Shown: positions 8,987 through 19,187 of the stretch, piece by piece | How positions within the stretch are numbered: the first letter of the stretch is position 1 | Layout of the letters: every line of letters starts with the position of its first letter | Assembly (NCBI GenBank): GCA_002470515.1 | Contig: DKML01000020.1 | Span: 225,930-289,929 of the forward strand | DNA: 64,000 bases | Origin: Proteobacteria bacterium UBA7415 | GTDB lineage: Bacteria > Pseudomonadota > Gammaproteobacteria > Arenicellales > Arenicellaceae | Reading direction: 5' to 3' | Position numbers and translations under genes: made by a program | Notes under the pieces: generated by a model | What the model was told of the DNA's origin: nothing | Databases searched by the model: none | Seen by the model: only the letters and a program-made list of their open reading frames with translations

Positions 8987-11341
8987 AGAAAGCCTTTCCC
9001 AGGTTTCGATAACTGAGTCCGGGTTAAGCGATACAGAGTCAATACCTTGAGCAAACAACCATTCTGCAAGCTCGGGATGATCTGATGGGCCTTGCCCACA
9101 GATACCTACGTATTTTCCAGCCTTATTACAGGCCTTAATCGCCATTGACAGCATTTTCATCACAGCAGGGTTCCGTTCATCAAACAAGTGAGAAACAATA
9201 CCTGAGTCGCGATCTAAGCCTAAAGTGAGCTGAGTCATGTCGTTTGAGCCGATCGAAAAGCCATCAAAATACTCTAAGAACTCTTCAGCGAGTAGGGCGT
9301 TGGCTGGTAGCTCGCACATCATGATGATTTTAAGACCGTTCTCGCCACGTTTAAGACCGTTTTCGGCCAGTAAATCGATTACTTGCGATGCCTCGTCTGT
9401 AGTTCGCACGAAAGGTATCATGATTTCGACATTGGTTAAGCCCATTACCTCGCGCACATAACGTACGGCGCGGCACTCTAGTTCAAAGCAATCACGCATC
9501 TCAGGAGCGATGTAACGCGATGCTCCTCGGAAACCAAGCATTGGGTTCTCTTCGTCAGGCTCATAGTCATGACCGCCAACCATGTGGGCGTACTCATTGG
9601 ATTTGAAATCTGACAAGCGCACGATTACACGTTTAGGACTAAAGGCGGCACCTAGCGTCGCAATACCTTCAGACAATTTCTGTACGAAAAATTCAGTTGG
9701 TGAAGGGTATCCAGCGCAATATTCATCAATAATCGCTTTAACGTCATTACTCTGGCGATCGTATTCAATAAGCGCTTTTGGATGAACACCAATCATGCGG
9801 TTAATAATAAATTCTAATCGCGCTAAACCAATACCTTCGTGTGGCAACTGTGCAAATGTAAACGCTCTGTCTGGGTTTCCAACATTCTGCATAATCTTAA
9901 ACGGAATCTCAGGCATCTTGTCCATCTGGGTTACCTGACGTTCAAAATCCAATAAACCATCGTAAATAAAGCCAGTATCACCTTCGGCGCAAGACACAGT
10001 TACATCGCGACCCGTTTCCAATTTTTCGGTCGCGTCACCACAACCTACAATTGCGGCAATGCCGAGCTCTCGGGCAATGATGGCCGCGTGGCAGGTACGC
10101 CCACCACGGTTGGTTACAATCGCAGATGCACGCTTCATTACAGGCTCCCAATCGGGATCCGTCATATCCGTTACGAGAATATCGCCATCTTGAACAATGT
10201 TCATTTGATCGATCGAGTCAACTTTACGTACTCGGCCACTGGCAATCTTCTGACCGATAGAGCGGCCTTCTACAATGACTTCACCGCGGTTTTTTAACAA
10301 GTACGATGTCTTAATATTGGCATCGGCTTGGCTTGTTACTGTTTCAGGGCGAGCTTGAACGATGTACAGTTTTTTGTCGTCACCATCTTTGGCCCATTCA
10401 ATATCCATTGGGCGGCCATAATGCTCTTCGATCACAAGCGCTTGTCGTGCTAATTCTTCTACATCCGCATCGTTAATCGAGAACTCGCGGCGGTCAGACA
10501 AACTCACATCTACTGTATTGACCGAACGACCCGCTGAGGTGTCATTGGAATAGACCATTTTGATTAGCTTGCTGCCCAAATTACGACGTACAACAGCAGG
10601 TTTGCCCGAGCGTAAAGTAGGCTTGTGAACATAAAACTCGTCAGGGTTTACGGAGCCTTGAACTACCGTTTCTCCCAGGCCATATGAAGAAGTTACAAAC
10701 ACCACATCATCAAAACCTGATTCTGTATCAAGCGTAAACATAACGCCGGCCGATCCTGTTTCGCTGCGCACCATGCGCTGGATGCCTGCTGACAAGGCTA
10801 CGTTTTCATGCGCGTAGCCCTGATGTACTCGATACGATATAGCTCGATCATTAAACAATGACGCAAATACTTCGTGAACCGCTTGTCTCACCGAAGCAGC
10901 GCCTTCGATGTTTAGGAATGTTTCTTGTTGGCCTGCAAATGAAGCATCTGGTAGATCTTCCGCGGTTGCCGAAGAACGAACGGCGACTTTAAGTCCGTCA
11001 TTACCGTCCTGCATTGAGACAAACGCTTCTTGCAAGGCTTTATCAAACGCAGGCTGGAAAGGCGTTTCAGTTACCCATCGACGAATATCGGCGCCGGCTG
11101 AGGTAAGGGCATCAATATCATCTACGTCTAAGGCATTGAGTCGATCATTGATACGCTTGTTCAAGCCGTCAGTGGCTAAGAATTCTCGGTAAGCTTCTGC
11201 TGTTGTAGCAAAGCCATTGGGGACCGAGACGCCGAGATTACTCAAGTTGGCGAGCATTTCGCCTAGTGAGGCGTTTTTGCCGCCTACTGACTCTACGTCG
11301 TTAATGGATAGTTGATCGAGGGGGATAGTGTAAGTAGTCAC
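8972..11341 (-). CDS. ppsA: Phosphoenolpyruvate synthase
   Basis: This enzyme makes phosphoenolpyruvate from pyruvate, ATP and water, the entry to gluconeogenesis from C3 compounds. The order is an N-terminal ATP-grasp nucleotide-binding domain ([19 protein letters not shown] at residue ~12, [20 protein letters not shown] near 120), a phosphohistidine swivel domain with [15 protein letters not shown] (~residue 410), and a C-terminal PEP-binding TIM barrel with [15 protein letters not shown] and [12 protein letters not shown]. At 789 residues it is full length. It is divergent from ppsR, its phosphorylation-based regulator. The stop codon lies inside a 23-bp tandem duplication. Confidence 0.97.
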   Translation of the reverse strand: MTTYTIPLDQLSINDVESVGGKNASLGEMLANLSNLGVSVPNGFATTAEAYREFLATDGLNKRINDRLNALDVDDIDALTSAGADIRRWVTETPFQPAFDKALQEAFVSMQDGNDGLKVAVRSSATAEDLPDASFAGQQETFLNIEGAASVRQAVHEVFASLFNDRAISYRVHQGYAHENVALSAGIQRMVRSETGSAGVMFTLDTESGFDDVVFVTSSYGLGETVVQGSVNPDEFYVHKPTLRSGKPAVVRRNLGSKLIKMVYSNDTSAGRSVNTVDVSLSDRREFSINDADVEELARQALVIEEHYGRPMDIEWAKDGDDKKLYIVQARPETVTSQADANIKTSYLLKNRGEVIVEGRSIGQKIASGRVRKVDSIDQMNIVQDGDILVTDMTDPDWEPVMKRASAIVTNRGGRTCHAAIIARELGIAAIVGCGDATEKLETGRDVTVSCAEGDTGFIYDGLLDFERQVTQMDKMPEIPFKIMQNVGNPDRAFTFAQLPHEGIGLARLEFIINRMIGVHPKALIEYDRQSNDVKAIIDEYCAGYPSPTEFFVQKLSEGIATLGAAFSPKRVIVRLSDFKSNEYAHMVGGHDYEPDEENPMLGFRGASRYIAPEMRDCFELECRAVRYVREVMGLTNVEIMIPFVRTTDEASQVIDLLAENGLKRGENGLKIIMMCELPANALLAEEFLEYFDGFSIGSNDMTQLTLGLDRDSGIVSHLFDERNPAVMKMLSMAIKACNKAGKYVGICGQGPSDHPELAEWLFAQGIDSVSLNPDSVIETWERLSKIKS

Positions 11342-11557
11342 GAAATAATTTGCGTTTAGGGGGCTAATTTGAGGCGAAGTTTATCATGCCAAACACTTAG
11401 AACAAGTTATCATCAGTCAAATAACCTCTTTGCTTGAGCGCACAGTTAAAAATAACGTTGATACGTGTCTTTTATTTGTCTTGATCTATGAATCTACACG
11501 TTCACGAATTTGTGGTTATTAAACGCCAACTAATCGACGAATCATGAGTACCTCATA

Positions 11558-12418
11558 ATGGAACCTAGAAGCGGAAGCATTAAACGAAAAGTTTACTTTT
11601 TATCTGACAGCACCGGACGTACTGCCGAGAGTTTAGGTAAAAGCCTGTTAGTTCAGTTTCCTCAAATCCAGTTCGACAGCGTAACGCGACGTTTTGTCGA
11701 TTCAATTGAAAAGGCACGGAAGGTCGCCGACGAAATCGAGAAAGTGTCGAGACAAGAGTCGTTTCGACCCATTGTTATCGACACAATCGTAAACTCTGAG
11801 GTCAGTGAAATTATTCGTGCGAGTAATTGTTATTACATAGATATTTTCTCTACCTTCCTTGCACCGTTAGAGCAAGAACTGGGTGTTACCTCAGCCCACA
11901 ATGTTGGCCATCCGGCTATTTTTAAGGAAGACAGTAGGGCCGTTGACCAGGCCTACATGCAGCGCATTAACGCCGTTCATTTCGCATTAGCCAATGATGA
12001 TGGTATGCACTTACATAAATATAAGGATGCCGATATTATTTTGGTGGGCGTGTCGCGTACTGGTAAAACTCCGTCGAGTATTTATCTGGGTATGCAGTAC
12101 GGAATCAAAGCCGCTAACTATCCTTTAATTCCGGATGACTTAGAAAGTAATAAATTACCGAGCGCTATTGCTGATTTTCAAAAGAAACTTTTTGGTTTAA
12201 CCATTCGGCCTGCGCGTTTGTCCGAGATCCGCAACGAGCGTAAACCCAATAGTGAGTATGCAACGTTGCGAACCTGTGTGGATGAGGTGCGCCAAGCTGA
12301 GACGCTTTATCGTCAGTATCGGATTCCTTATATAGATACCACGGCGTTATCGATTGAAGAGATTGCGGCGCGTATGATAGAGCGGGCCAATATAGACAAA
12401 AAGGCCGTTAGTCTTTAA
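11558..12418 (+). CDS. ppsR: PEP synthase regulatory protein (kinase/pyrophosphorylase, DUF299)
   Basis: This bifunctional enzyme inactivates PEP synthase by ADP-dependent phosphorylation of a threonine and reactivates it by Pi-dependent dephosphorylation. Signature features are the N-terminal VYFLSDSTGRTAESLGKSLL, the P-loop GVSRTGKTPSSIYLG around residue 163, and NERKPNSEYA followed by the C-terminal IDTTALSIEEIAARM. It is divergently paired with ppsA across a 216-bp gap, the classical arrangement. At 286 residues it is of normal length. Confidence 0.96.
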   Translation: MEPRSGSIKRKVYFLSDSTGRTAESLGKSLLVQFPQIQFDSVTRRFVDSIEKARKVADEIEKVSRQESFRPIVIDTIVNSEVSEIIRASNCYYIDIFSTFLAPLEQELGVTSAHNVGHPAIFKEDSRAVDQAYMQRINAVHFALANDDGMHLHKYKDADIILVGVSRTGKTPSSIYLGMQYGIKAANYPLIPDDLESNKLPSAIADFQKKLFGLTIRPARLSEIRNERKPNSEYATLRTCVDEVRQAETLYRQYRIPYIDTTALSIEEIAARMIERANIDKKAVSL

Positions 12419-12453
12419 CGGATGCTTTTTCTAAGTCACGAACTACAGCAGTA

Positions 12454-12927
12454 ATGACAGACTCTCAAGCTAAAATTGATGAGCGTTGGATGGAACATGC
12501 GCTTGATCTTGCGTTAAAAGCTCAGGCAGATAGCGAAGTGCCGGTAGGTGCCGTTATTGTTAACCCTGCGACTGATGAACTATTAGGTGAGGGGTTTAAT
12601 CAGGCTATTAAACAAAATGATCCGACTGCCCATGCGGAAGTAGTGGCATTGCGCGCAGCATCGCAACATTGCGCCAACTATCGGCTTCCCGATGCTACTT
12701 TGTACGTTACGCTTGAGCCGTGCGCGATGTGTGCAGGCGCCTTGGTGCATGCTCGCATTGCCCGAGTTGTAATCGCAGCTGTTGAGCCTCGAGCGGGCGC
12801 TGCAGGATCGGTGTTTAACCTCGTCGACAATCCTAAGCTCAACCATCGATGTGAAGTGAGTTTTGGGCCTGGTTCGTTGCGATCTGAAACAATGCTTAAG
12901 AACTTTTTTAAGATGAAAAGACAATAA
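12454..12927 (+). CDS. tadA: tRNA-specific adenosine deaminase TadA
   Basis: TadA deaminates adenosine 34 of tRNA-Arg(ACG) to inosine. The zinc and catalytic motifs are present: HAEVVALRAA (~residue 57) and PCAMCAGALVHARIARV (~residues 89-105). At 157 residues the length is typical. It starts 35 bp after ppsR on the same strand and converges on the HIT gene with an 11-bp gap. Confidence 0.95.
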   Translation: MTDSQAKIDERWMEHALDLALKAQADSEVPVGAVIVNPATDELLGEGFNQAIKQNDPTAHAEVVALRAASQHCANYRLPDATLYVTLEPCAMCAGALVHARIARVVIAAVEPRAGAAGSVFNLVDNPKLNHRCEVSFGPGSLRSETMLKNFFKMKRQ

Positions 12928-12938
12928 TAAACAATAAC

Positions 12939-13376
12939 TTAAAATGCATTCCTAATCTTTTCTGCCACCTTTGCAAGGTGTTCTGGATCGCTTGGTATAG
13001 CGCCATGTGCCCCAGCATTCAAAATTGAGCCCGGTAGAATATGAAAATGGATATGCGGCACAGTTTGTCCGCCTTTAGAGCCATTCAACTGCACTATAGA
13101 AAAGCCATCGGCGTTCATCGCTTTCTGCACGGCCCTTGCCACTATCTGAGTGTGCTTGATTAAATTCGCTAAAGAGTCGGGTTCAATATCTAAAAACGTA
13201 ACCGCAGGACGCTTGGGTATGACCAGTGTGTGTCCTTCGCGCTGCGGCATGATATCCATGAACGCAAGACAGTCGTCGTTCTCGAAGACACTTATGCTTG
13301 GAATCTCACCACGTAGAATTTTCGCAAAAATGTTCGAATCATCATACGGGGTCGCAAAAGTAATGGCATCTGTCAT
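12939..13376 (-). CDS. HIT family nucleotide hydrolase/transferase
   Basis: This is a 145-residue histidine-triad protein with the active-site motif HIHFHIL (~residues 108-114) and the upstream signature IFAKILRGEIPSISVFEND. Family members hydrolyse nucleotide phosphoramidates or dinucleoside polyphosphates. It is a cytoplasmic single-domain protein. The precise substrate cannot be assigned. The gene is convergent with tadA. Confidence 0.93.
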   Translation of the reverse strand: MTDAITFATPYDDSNIFAKILRGEIPSISVFENDDCLAFMDIMPQREGHTLVIPKRPAVTFLDIEPDSLANLIKHTQIVARAVQKAMNADGFSIVQLNGSKGGQTVPHIHFHILPGSILNAGAHGAIPSDPEHLAKVAEKIRNAF

Positions 13377-13682
13377 AGTTTTATCTTGTGTGATTTTTGT
13401 GTTGTGGAAGTTATATGAGGTGTGTGGTGTCCAATGTAGGAGAATATAAACCCTTTATTCGGCACTGCAACGCATTACTCGGTAACAGTGCTCGATTAAG
13501 CAGTAGTTCTTTATGTTTAGCAATAACTTGGCTTGAATACAGCCAAAGGAGTTAAGTAATGCTAACATCCGCCCTTGCTTTTGCTCAATTACCCTTGTAA
13601 CGCTTAATTAGGTTCAGGTCAGTTCAAGAGCCAGGACCGATTTTTTAGTAAAACCAGATGATAAAAGACTAGTTAGTAAAAC
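13377..13682. other. Intergenic region upstream of the flavin reductase gene
   Basis: This 306-bp region lies between the divergently transcribed HIT and flavin reductase genes. The only structured feature seen is the 13-residue mini-ORF with a strong Shine-Dalgarno at 13545-13600. It is followed by a weak 4-bp inverted repeat (GGTC/GACC) and a run of six T at 13641-13646. No tRNA or other gene was recognised. Confidence 0.6.
13559..13600 (+). CDS. Putative leader mini-ORF (13 residues)
   Basis: A consensus Shine-Dalgarno AAAGGAG (13545-13551) sits 7 bases before ATG, followed by a 13-codon hydrophobic reading frame (MLTSALAFAQLPL) and TAA. The downstream flavin reductase start at 13683 has no comparably good ribosome site. 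A short inverted repeat and T6 run follow at 13617-13646. This layout resembles a leader peptide or upstream ORF, but a mini-ORF this short can occur by chance and nothing shows that it is translated. Confidence 0.35.
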   Translation: MLTSALAFAQLPL

Positions 13683-14174
13683 ATGAATACACAAGAGAAA
13701 CACAAGCGCTTGCGCTCAGCCTTTGGACAATTTGCCACTGGGATCACTGTGATCACAACGCGTGATGGTTCAGGTAAACCAGTCGGCATTACCGCTAATA
13801 GTTTTGCGTCAGTATCGCTAGAGCCAGCCTTGGTCTCTTGGTGCATCGATAAAAATGCTACTCGTTATGCCGAATTTGCAGAAGCAGAATACTTTACTAT
13901 TAGCATTTTAAACTCCGAACAACGAACTGTATCGGACTTGTTCGCAATGCGCAGTTGGGACAGTAGCTTATTTGACGAAGTAGAATGGTTTGAAGGGCAC
14001 AATACGGTCCCACAATTGCCCGGTGTTCTCGCCCGTTTTCACTGTAAAACCAAAAACTTATATGAGGGTGGCGATCATACGATTATTGTCGGTTTAGTCG
14101 AAGACTTTGACGCAGATCCACAATCACCCTTGGTGTTTTTTCAAGGCGACTATCTAACGGTTCATGGAAAATAA
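13683..14174 (+). CDS. Flavin reductase-like, FMN-binding split-barrel protein
   Basis: This is a 163-residue protein of the flavin reductase domain family (HpaC/styrene-monooxygenase-reductase type). Conserved segments are LRSAFGQFATGITVIT at the N-terminus, GITANSFASVSLEPALVSWC (~residues 39-58) and a late DHTIIVGLVED with a terminal split-barrel strand. Such proteins use NAD(P)H to supply reduced flavin to a partner monooxygenase or hydroxylase. No partner is adjacent. The stop overlaps the next gene by 11 bases. Confidence 0.88.
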   Translation: MNTQEKHKRLRSAFGQFATGITVITTRDGSGKPVGITANSFASVSLEPALVSWCIDKNATRYAEFAEAEYFTISILNSEQRTVSDLFAMRSWDSSLFDEVEWFEGHNTVPQLPGVLARFHCKTKNLYEGGDHTIIVGLVEDFDADPQSPLVFFQGDYLTVHGK

Positions 14175-14631
14175 GGCTCCGCTAGAAAATAAAGTCCCAC
14201 CACCTATTATTTTGATCGCGGCGCTGTTTATAATGCGTGCGATCGCAAGCTTCGATCCATTCATACAGGCTTGGGCGTACTCTATAAGCTTAGGTTGGCT
14301 GTTTGTAATTATCGGCTGCGCAATCAGTCTTTCTGGCATGAGGAGCTTTGTACGAGCAAAAACTACGGTAGATCCGCTAAACCCTCAAAAGGCGAGTCGA
14401 TTAGTTACGTCTGGAATATTTAGCTTTACCCGTAATCCCATGTATCTAGGCATGGCTGCGATAAGTGTCGGCGGTGCAGTGTACCTACAAAGCCCATTAG
14501 CTGTGTTTGGTGTGGTTGCGTTTGTTGTCTACATTCAACGTTTTCAGATACGGCCAGAAGAAAAGGCTATGCAGACGCTATTTGGTGAGCAGTTTGCACA
14601 CTACAAACAACGCACTCGACGCTGGTTGTAG
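14164..14631 (+). CDS. Isoprenylcysteine carboxyl methyltransferase-like membrane protein
   Basis: This is a 155-residue integral membrane protein with three to four hydrophobic segments and the SAM-binding C-terminal signature of the ICMT/PEMT family: RNPMYLGMA (~residue 97) and RPEEKAMQTLFGEQFAHYK near the end. Bacterial homologues are mostly uncharacterised and may methylate lipids or small molecules. It overlaps the flavin reductase gene by 11 bases, so the two are probably expressed together. Confidence 0.85.
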   Translation: MENKAPLENKVPPPIILIAALFIMRAIASFDPFIQAWAYSISLGWLFVIIGCAISLSGMRSFVRAKTTVDPLNPQKASRLVTSGIFSFTRNPMYLGMAAISVGGAVYLQSPLAVFGVVAFVVYIQRFQIRPEEKAMQTLFGEQFAHYKQRTRRWL

Positions 14632-14705
14632 TCTCTAGTGTCCTAGAGCCTGAATTAGGCTAACGGACGGTTTTGAAAAACCACGCTTTAGGCGCAACTC
14701 TATTT

Positions 14706-16004
14706 CTATTTAAGTTCTTGATCGATCACTAAACGCACAACTTCGTTGGCGCTTTGGATTATTCGTACAGGCGTTGCCTGAAAGTCTCCCGCACTTGCTA
14801 TCGGTTGGCCTGAAAGGCTTACCCGAGCGCTAATTTCAATGTTTTCGAATTTAGATAACTGAAGTTGCTCCATCATCGAATCTCGATCACTCAAAACCAA
14901 TTGTGCTGGAAGAGTAGATACTCTGTAGCGTTTAACCGCTAGTGGTGCTCTGGGGCCGCCTACAGCTCGTGCAATGACAAATACTAAGGTTTGCGGATCT
15001 AGCTGGCTGATTATTGACGGATCTATGAGCACTGATACTCTAATACCGTCCACCGCTGAGGCATTAGACGATTCTGTTGTGTCGGCTACGACAGGAGCGG
15101 AATCTTGCTTAGTTCCTTGTGCATTCGCGCCTGGCAATAATGTCTCGGCATCAATTTGGGCGAGAATATCGGCTAACTCAGACTGCCGCTCTGGCATCTC
15201 GGCCAATAAAGGCAATAATGTTTGCCAATAGCCCTTTGCTGATGCGTTGTCGCCATTTTGTACAGCATTCAAACCTGCTAGCCAAAGGGCTTGCGGTTGT
15301 TGCGGGTCAAGTTCTAGCGCCTGACTAACGTACTCCATTGGCTTGCCACTTAACTGACCTTGAGCATTGAGAGCACTTGCATCGGCAAGTGCAGCGAACG
15401 TAACCGCATTGTCACCGCCTAATCGTAATACCTGCAGGTAAGCGCGTTCGGCTTCGGCGTAGCGTCCTAACCCTAGGTACGTTCGAGACAACACACGCCA
15501 ACCATCGAGATCGTCTGGGTTTGCATCTAGTCGTGTTTCAATCTCCTTGACCATTTCTGAAACCTCAGCAATATCAAATGCTGGTTCCTGGGTTTGTACT
15601 TCGGCCATTAACGTGACGACTTCAGGGTTCCCAACCCAGTAGTAATAGATAGCGGCACTAGAGAGGGGCAATACAACGGCAAGAATTAAGGCGGTACGTC
15701 GGGCAGTTGCTCTTTGTTGAGGGGGCAGGCCTGCATCGCGATGCACCTTAATAACCTCGCTCGAATCCATCTCTAAGGCGAGATTTGATTCGAGTTCATC
15801 TTTTAGCGCTGCAAATTGATCATCGTCAAGCTTGCCAGACGTATGCTGTTGCTCTAGTTCGCTGAGTCGTGATCTAAGAAACGATATATTTGAATTATCG
15901 CCATCAACCATACGACCTTCGTTTACTGAACCCAGTAAGGGTCTTACCGCCAACCACAGTGCAAACAAACAGATCGAAAGAGCGATCAGTACAAAAAGGG
16001 TCAT
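14706..16004 (-). CDS. ccmI: Cytochrome c maturation protein CcmI
   Basis: CcmI is the apocytochrome c chaperone of the System I heme lyase complex. It has an N-terminal membrane segment (VLIALSICLFALWLAVRPL) and the CcmI-type region SRLSELEQQHTSGKLDDDQFAALKDEL read in two blocks near residues 47-73. A second membrane helix lies at about 105-125. A periplasmic TPR region follows (LSRTYLGLGRYAEAERAYLQ near residue 170) and then a C-terminal beta-rich domain. At 432 residues it is the long, bipartite form. The ATG overlaps the ccmH stop by four bases. It is the last gene of the ccm operon. Confidence 0.92.
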   Translation of the reverse strand: MTLFVLIALSICLFALWLAVRPLLGSVNEGRMVDGDNSNISFLRSRLSELEQQHTSGKLDDDQFAALKDELESNLALEMDSSEVIKVHRDAGLPPQQRATARRTALILAVVLPLSSAAIYYYWVGNPEVVTLMAEVQTQEPAFDIAEVSEMVKEIETRLDANPDDLDGWRVLSRTYLGLGRYAEAERAYLQVLRLGGDNAVTFAALADASALNAQGQLSGKPMEYVSQALELDPQQPQALWLAGLNAVQNGDNASAKGYWQTLLPLLAEMPERQSELADILAQIDAETLLPGANAQGTKQDSAPVVADTTESSNASAVDGIRVSVLIDPSIISQLDPQTLVFVIARAVGGPRAPLAVKRYRVSTLPAQLVLSDRDSMMEQLQLSKFENIEISARVSLSGQPIASAGDFQATPVRIIQSANEVVRLVIDQELK

Positions 16005-16600
16005 GAGTCATCACTCCGTGGTGAATTTAGTAATTCTTTGGCGCGGCTTAAAGCCGCTGAAGTTGCACCTTTTTCTTCTGAGCTTTTGGCTTGTTGTGGT
16101 TTAGTCGTACGACCAAAAAAGAACCATAAGCCCAGCAAAAGTGCACTCAAAGGCGCGACCCATATGAATGCGGTGTAAGCGGTAAATGGGGTTCTGTACA
16201 GAACGAAATCACCATAGCGTTCCTGCATGAAGCTACTGATTTGCGCATCAGATTTGCCAGCGCGCAACATGTCAGCGGTCTTTTGCCTAAGATCTTTAGC
16301 TAAGTCTGCATCTGAGTCGGCCAAGCTTTGGTTTTGGCAAACGAGGCAGCGAAACTCTTTAATCAACTGGTTATAACGTTGTTCTAGTTCAGGTGAATCA
16401 AATGACTGAGCTTCGAGTATTGCGTATGAGTTGGAGACTGCAAAGAAACTCAAGCTAAACGCAAGCGTAAACGCTGCTAGGCGCTTTAGACAAATAGCGA
16501 GCGTCTGAGATAGCTTAGCTGTAGTTTCCAATCGCCCCACACTAGAATCAGTCATTGAGATAGTGGATTTATTCATAATTATTGCTTTATTAGTTTTCAT
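16001..16600 (-). CDS. ccmH: Cytochrome c maturation protein CcmH (thiol-disulfide subunit)
   Basis: CcmH reduces apocytochrome c thiols before heme ligation. The redox motif RCLVCQNQS (~residue 84) is the LRCxxCQ signature. A membrane anchor (FIWVAPLSALLLGLWFFFG) lies C-terminal. The N-terminus is longer than usual, with about 37 polar residues before a signal-anchor ending SNSYA. The upstream start is supported by a four-base ATGA overlap with ccmG, though an internal start nearer the signal peptide remains possible. Confidence 0.93.
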   Translation of the reverse strand: MKTNKAIIMNKSTISMTDSSVGRLETTAKLSQTLAICLKRLAAFTLAFSLSFFAVSNSYAILEAQSFDSPELEQRYNQLIKEFRCLVCQNQSLADSDADLAKDLRQKTADMLRAGKSDAQISSFMQERYGDFVLYRTPFTAYTAFIWVAPLSALLLGLWFFFGRTTKPQQAKSSEEKGATSAALSRAKELLNSPRSDDS

Positions 16601-17154
16601 CGTGCACTCAAATCGCTAGATCCGCTCAAATCGAACAGAGGCAGAATATCTTTTTCGATGACCTCTGCTGTGACTGGGCCTGTGTGCTTGTAGATGATTG
16701 TGCCAAACTCATCAATAATGAACGTTTCGGGCACACCGTAAACGCCCCATTCAATACCAACGTCGCCTTTAATGTCGGTCGGGATATGAGTATAGGGATC
16801 GCCTCGTTGAGCTAGCCAAGCGACTGCATCGCTAGCTTCATCCTTATAATTGAGACCAACTAAAGGAATAGATGTTTGCTGGGCTAACTGGTTAAATATA
16901 GGGTGCTCATAACGACAAGACACACACCAAGAAGCCCACACGTTAAGTATCCAACGTTGGCCCTTCAATTGATCAGGCGTAAACGTGGTGTTTTCCACCT
17001 TCAACTCAGCCAGTTCAAAGGCGGGTGCAGGCTTGTCTATAAACGTCGAAGGTAGCTGTTCCGGATTAAGTGATAAACCTATTCCTAGGAATAGAGCAAG
17101 CACCAAGAACACGGCTAGTGGCAAAACAAAAGGTAAGCTTTTTTTGTTTATCAT
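16597..17154 (-). CDS. ccmG: Thiol:disulfide interchange protein CcmG/DsbE
   Basis: This is a membrane-anchored periplasmic thioredoxin-fold protein that supplies reducing power for apocytochrome c in System I maturation. It has an N-terminal anchor (LPFVLPLAVFLVLALFLGIG), the active site WASWCVSCRYEH (~residue 74) and the downstream GVYGVPETFIID cis-proline segment. At 185 residues it is typical. It lies 28 bp after ccmF and overlaps ccmH by four bases. Confidence 0.95.
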   Translation of the reverse strand: MINKKSLPFVLPLAVFLVLALFLGIGLSLNPEQLPSTFIDKPAPAFELAELKVENTTFTPDQLKGQRWILNVWASWCVSCRYEHPIFNQLAQQTSIPLVGLNYKDEASDAVAWLAQRGDPYTHIPTDIKGDVGIEWGVYGVPETFIIDEFGTIIYKHTGPVTAEVIEKDILPLFDLSGSSDLSAR

Positions 17155-17182
17155 TGTTGTTATGAGTAGTTGTGTGTAGCTC

Positions 17183-19135
17183 TTAGGCTTCTTTCTTAAC
17201 GACTTTGGGGATTCTATAGCGCTTATCGAAACACGCGATTAGTGCACCCAGAGCCATGAAAAAACCACCCAGCCAAATGCAGGCAACGAACGAGCGTATA
17301 TAGATTCGAACGCTCCACGAGCCTTTATCAATAGGTTCGCCCAATGAAACGTACAAATCGCGGCTGAGCGTCGTGTCAATTGCGGCCTCGGTCATTGGGT
17401 TGCCACTAGAGTAGAAGCGCTTTTGAGGGTATAGATTTAGTTCGTTTTTCTGGCCCGCAAAAGAAACCATGAACTTGCCTTCTTGGGCCGTATAGTTTGC
17501 TTCGCGCTTTTGTCTAACGCCATCAAATCTAAACTCGTAACCGCCTAGCTCATAGGTTTCACCAGGGTTCAATTTAATATCTTTCTCAAGGCTGTAAACG
17601 TTGACGTGGGTTACGCCAATAATAAATACCGCTAAGCCGATATGTGCGACCATCATGCCCCATGTGGAAGCGGGAGTCGTACGAATTGCGTTTAGTTTGT
17701 CGGACTGAAATTTGAGCCGTTCAAAGCCCGCATTTAACGACCAAATTAAAACCCAGATTCCGAGCGTTAAACCCAGAAAGCCAGACCACTTGAACTCTTC
17801 CAGGGAAAGCATGGTTGTAAACGCAGCCGAACTTAGCATCGAGACAGTAAGGATTACTAAGCTTGGCGTGATAAAGCGGCTAGGGTGATCCTGCTTCCAG
17901 CGACTCATTGAGCCAATGCCTACGATGACGGCCAAGGGAATCGTTAAAATCGCAAACATCGAATCGAAGTAGGGCGGGCCAACCGAGAGTTTTTGTCCGG
18001 TTAGCGCATCGATAATAAGAGGATACAGGGTGCCTACCAAGACCATGAATGCAGCACTCATTAGCAACACATTGTTTGTAAACAACGCGCTCTCTTTGGA
18101 AAAAGTTTTAAATTTTGTTGATGACGTAAATGTATGAGCCTTAGCTGCAAATAAGGTTAAGGAACCACCGATCACGACCACTAAAAAGGCCAATATGAAT
18201 AGACCGCGTGTTGGATCGCTGGCGAATGAGTGAACCGACGTCAAAACGCCAGAACGCACCAAAAACGTGCCTAACAGACTTAACGAAAACGCAAGGATGG
18301 CAAGCAGTGCTGTCCATGCCTTAAACGCACTTCGCTTTTCAGTTACGGATAAAGAGTGGATTAATGCTGTACCCACTAACCACGGCATAAAAGAGGCATT
18401 TTCAACAGGATCCCAGAACCACCAGCCGCCCCAGCCGAGCTCGTAATATGCCCACCAGCTCCCTAAAACAATCCCGATGGTCAGAAACAACCAGGCCATT
18501 AGAGTCCATGGGCGAGACCAACGAGCCCACGCCGTATCGAGCTTTCCACCTAGTATGGCTGCAATTGCAAATGCAAACGCAACGCTAAAGCCCACATAAC
18601 CCATGTACAACATAGGAGGGTGAATTAGAAACCCGAAGTCTTGCAAAAGCGGATTCAACTCTCTTCCATCTAATGGTACTGGAAAGATTCTTTCGAACGG
18701 GCTTGATGTAAACAGAGTAAATGCGACAAAGCCGATACTCACAAAGCCTAGTATTGAAAGGACCCTTGCGATCATCTCAAGCGGGATGTTGCGACTAAAT
18801 CGGGCCACCAACGCACTCCAACCACTGAGCATAAGTAGCCAGAGTAGCAGAGAACCCTCGTGACCACCCCAAACACCAGAAAGCCTGTATACCAAGGGCT
18901 GCTGTAGGTTTGAAGTATTAGCCACGTAAGAAATTGAAAAGTCGTTTAGATAAAAACCATAGGTTAAGATCGCATACGACAGAGCAACAATTAAAAATTG
19001 CGCGTACGTTGCACTGCGAGCAAAGTGCAACATTGCGGTGTTGTTTTTTTGGAGTCCAACTAACGGAATCACAAACTGCACTATGGATAAGATCAGCGCT
19101 AACACCAGAGTAAACTGGCCTAATTCACCTAACAT
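17183..19135 (-). CDS. ccmF: Heme lyase CcmF
   Basis: CcmF is the large membrane core of the cytochrome c heme lyase. The tryptophan-rich WWD motif WGGWWFWDPVENASFMPWL (~residues 236-254) is diagnostic. Conserved histidines occur in the HEGSLLLW and HPPMLYMGYVG segments. About 14-15 membrane helices are predicted over 650 residues, matching the family. It lies 52 bp after ccmE and 28 bp before ccmG in the standard operon order. Confidence 0.97.
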   Translation of the reverse strand: MLGELGQFTLVLALILSIVQFVIPLVGLQKNNTAMLHFARSATYAQFLIVALSYAILTYGFYLNDFSISYVANTSNLQQPLVYRLSGVWGGHEGSLLLWLLMLSGWSALVARFSRNIPLEMIARVLSILGFVSIGFVAFTLFTSSPFERIFPVPLDGRELNPLLQDFGFLIHPPMLYMGYVGFSVAFAFAIAAILGGKLDTAWARWSRPWTLMAWLFLTIGIVLGSWWAYYELGWGGWWFWDPVENASFMPWLVGTALIHSLSVTEKRSAFKAWTALLAILAFSLSLLGTFLVRSGVLTSVHSFASDPTRGLFILAFLVVVIGGSLTLFAAKAHTFTSSTKFKTFSKESALFTNNVLLMSAAFMVLVGTLYPLIIDALTGQKLSVGPPYFDSMFAILTIPLAVIVGIGSMSRWKQDHPSRFITPSLVILTVSMLSSAAFTTMLSLEEFKWSGFLGLTLGIWVLIWSLNAGFERLKFQSDKLNAIRTTPASTWGMMVAHIGLAVFIIGVTHVNVYSLEKDIKLNPGETYELGGYEFRFDGVRQKREANYTAQEGKFMVSFAGQKNELNLYPQKRFYSSGNPMTEAAIDTTLSRDLYVSLGEPIDKGSWSVRIYIRSFVACIWLGGFFMALGALIACFDKRYRIPKVVKKEA

Positions 19136-19187
19136 AGGTTAGATCTCCGAGATTTTTTAACAATAAGGGGGTTGCGATGAGTAGGCA

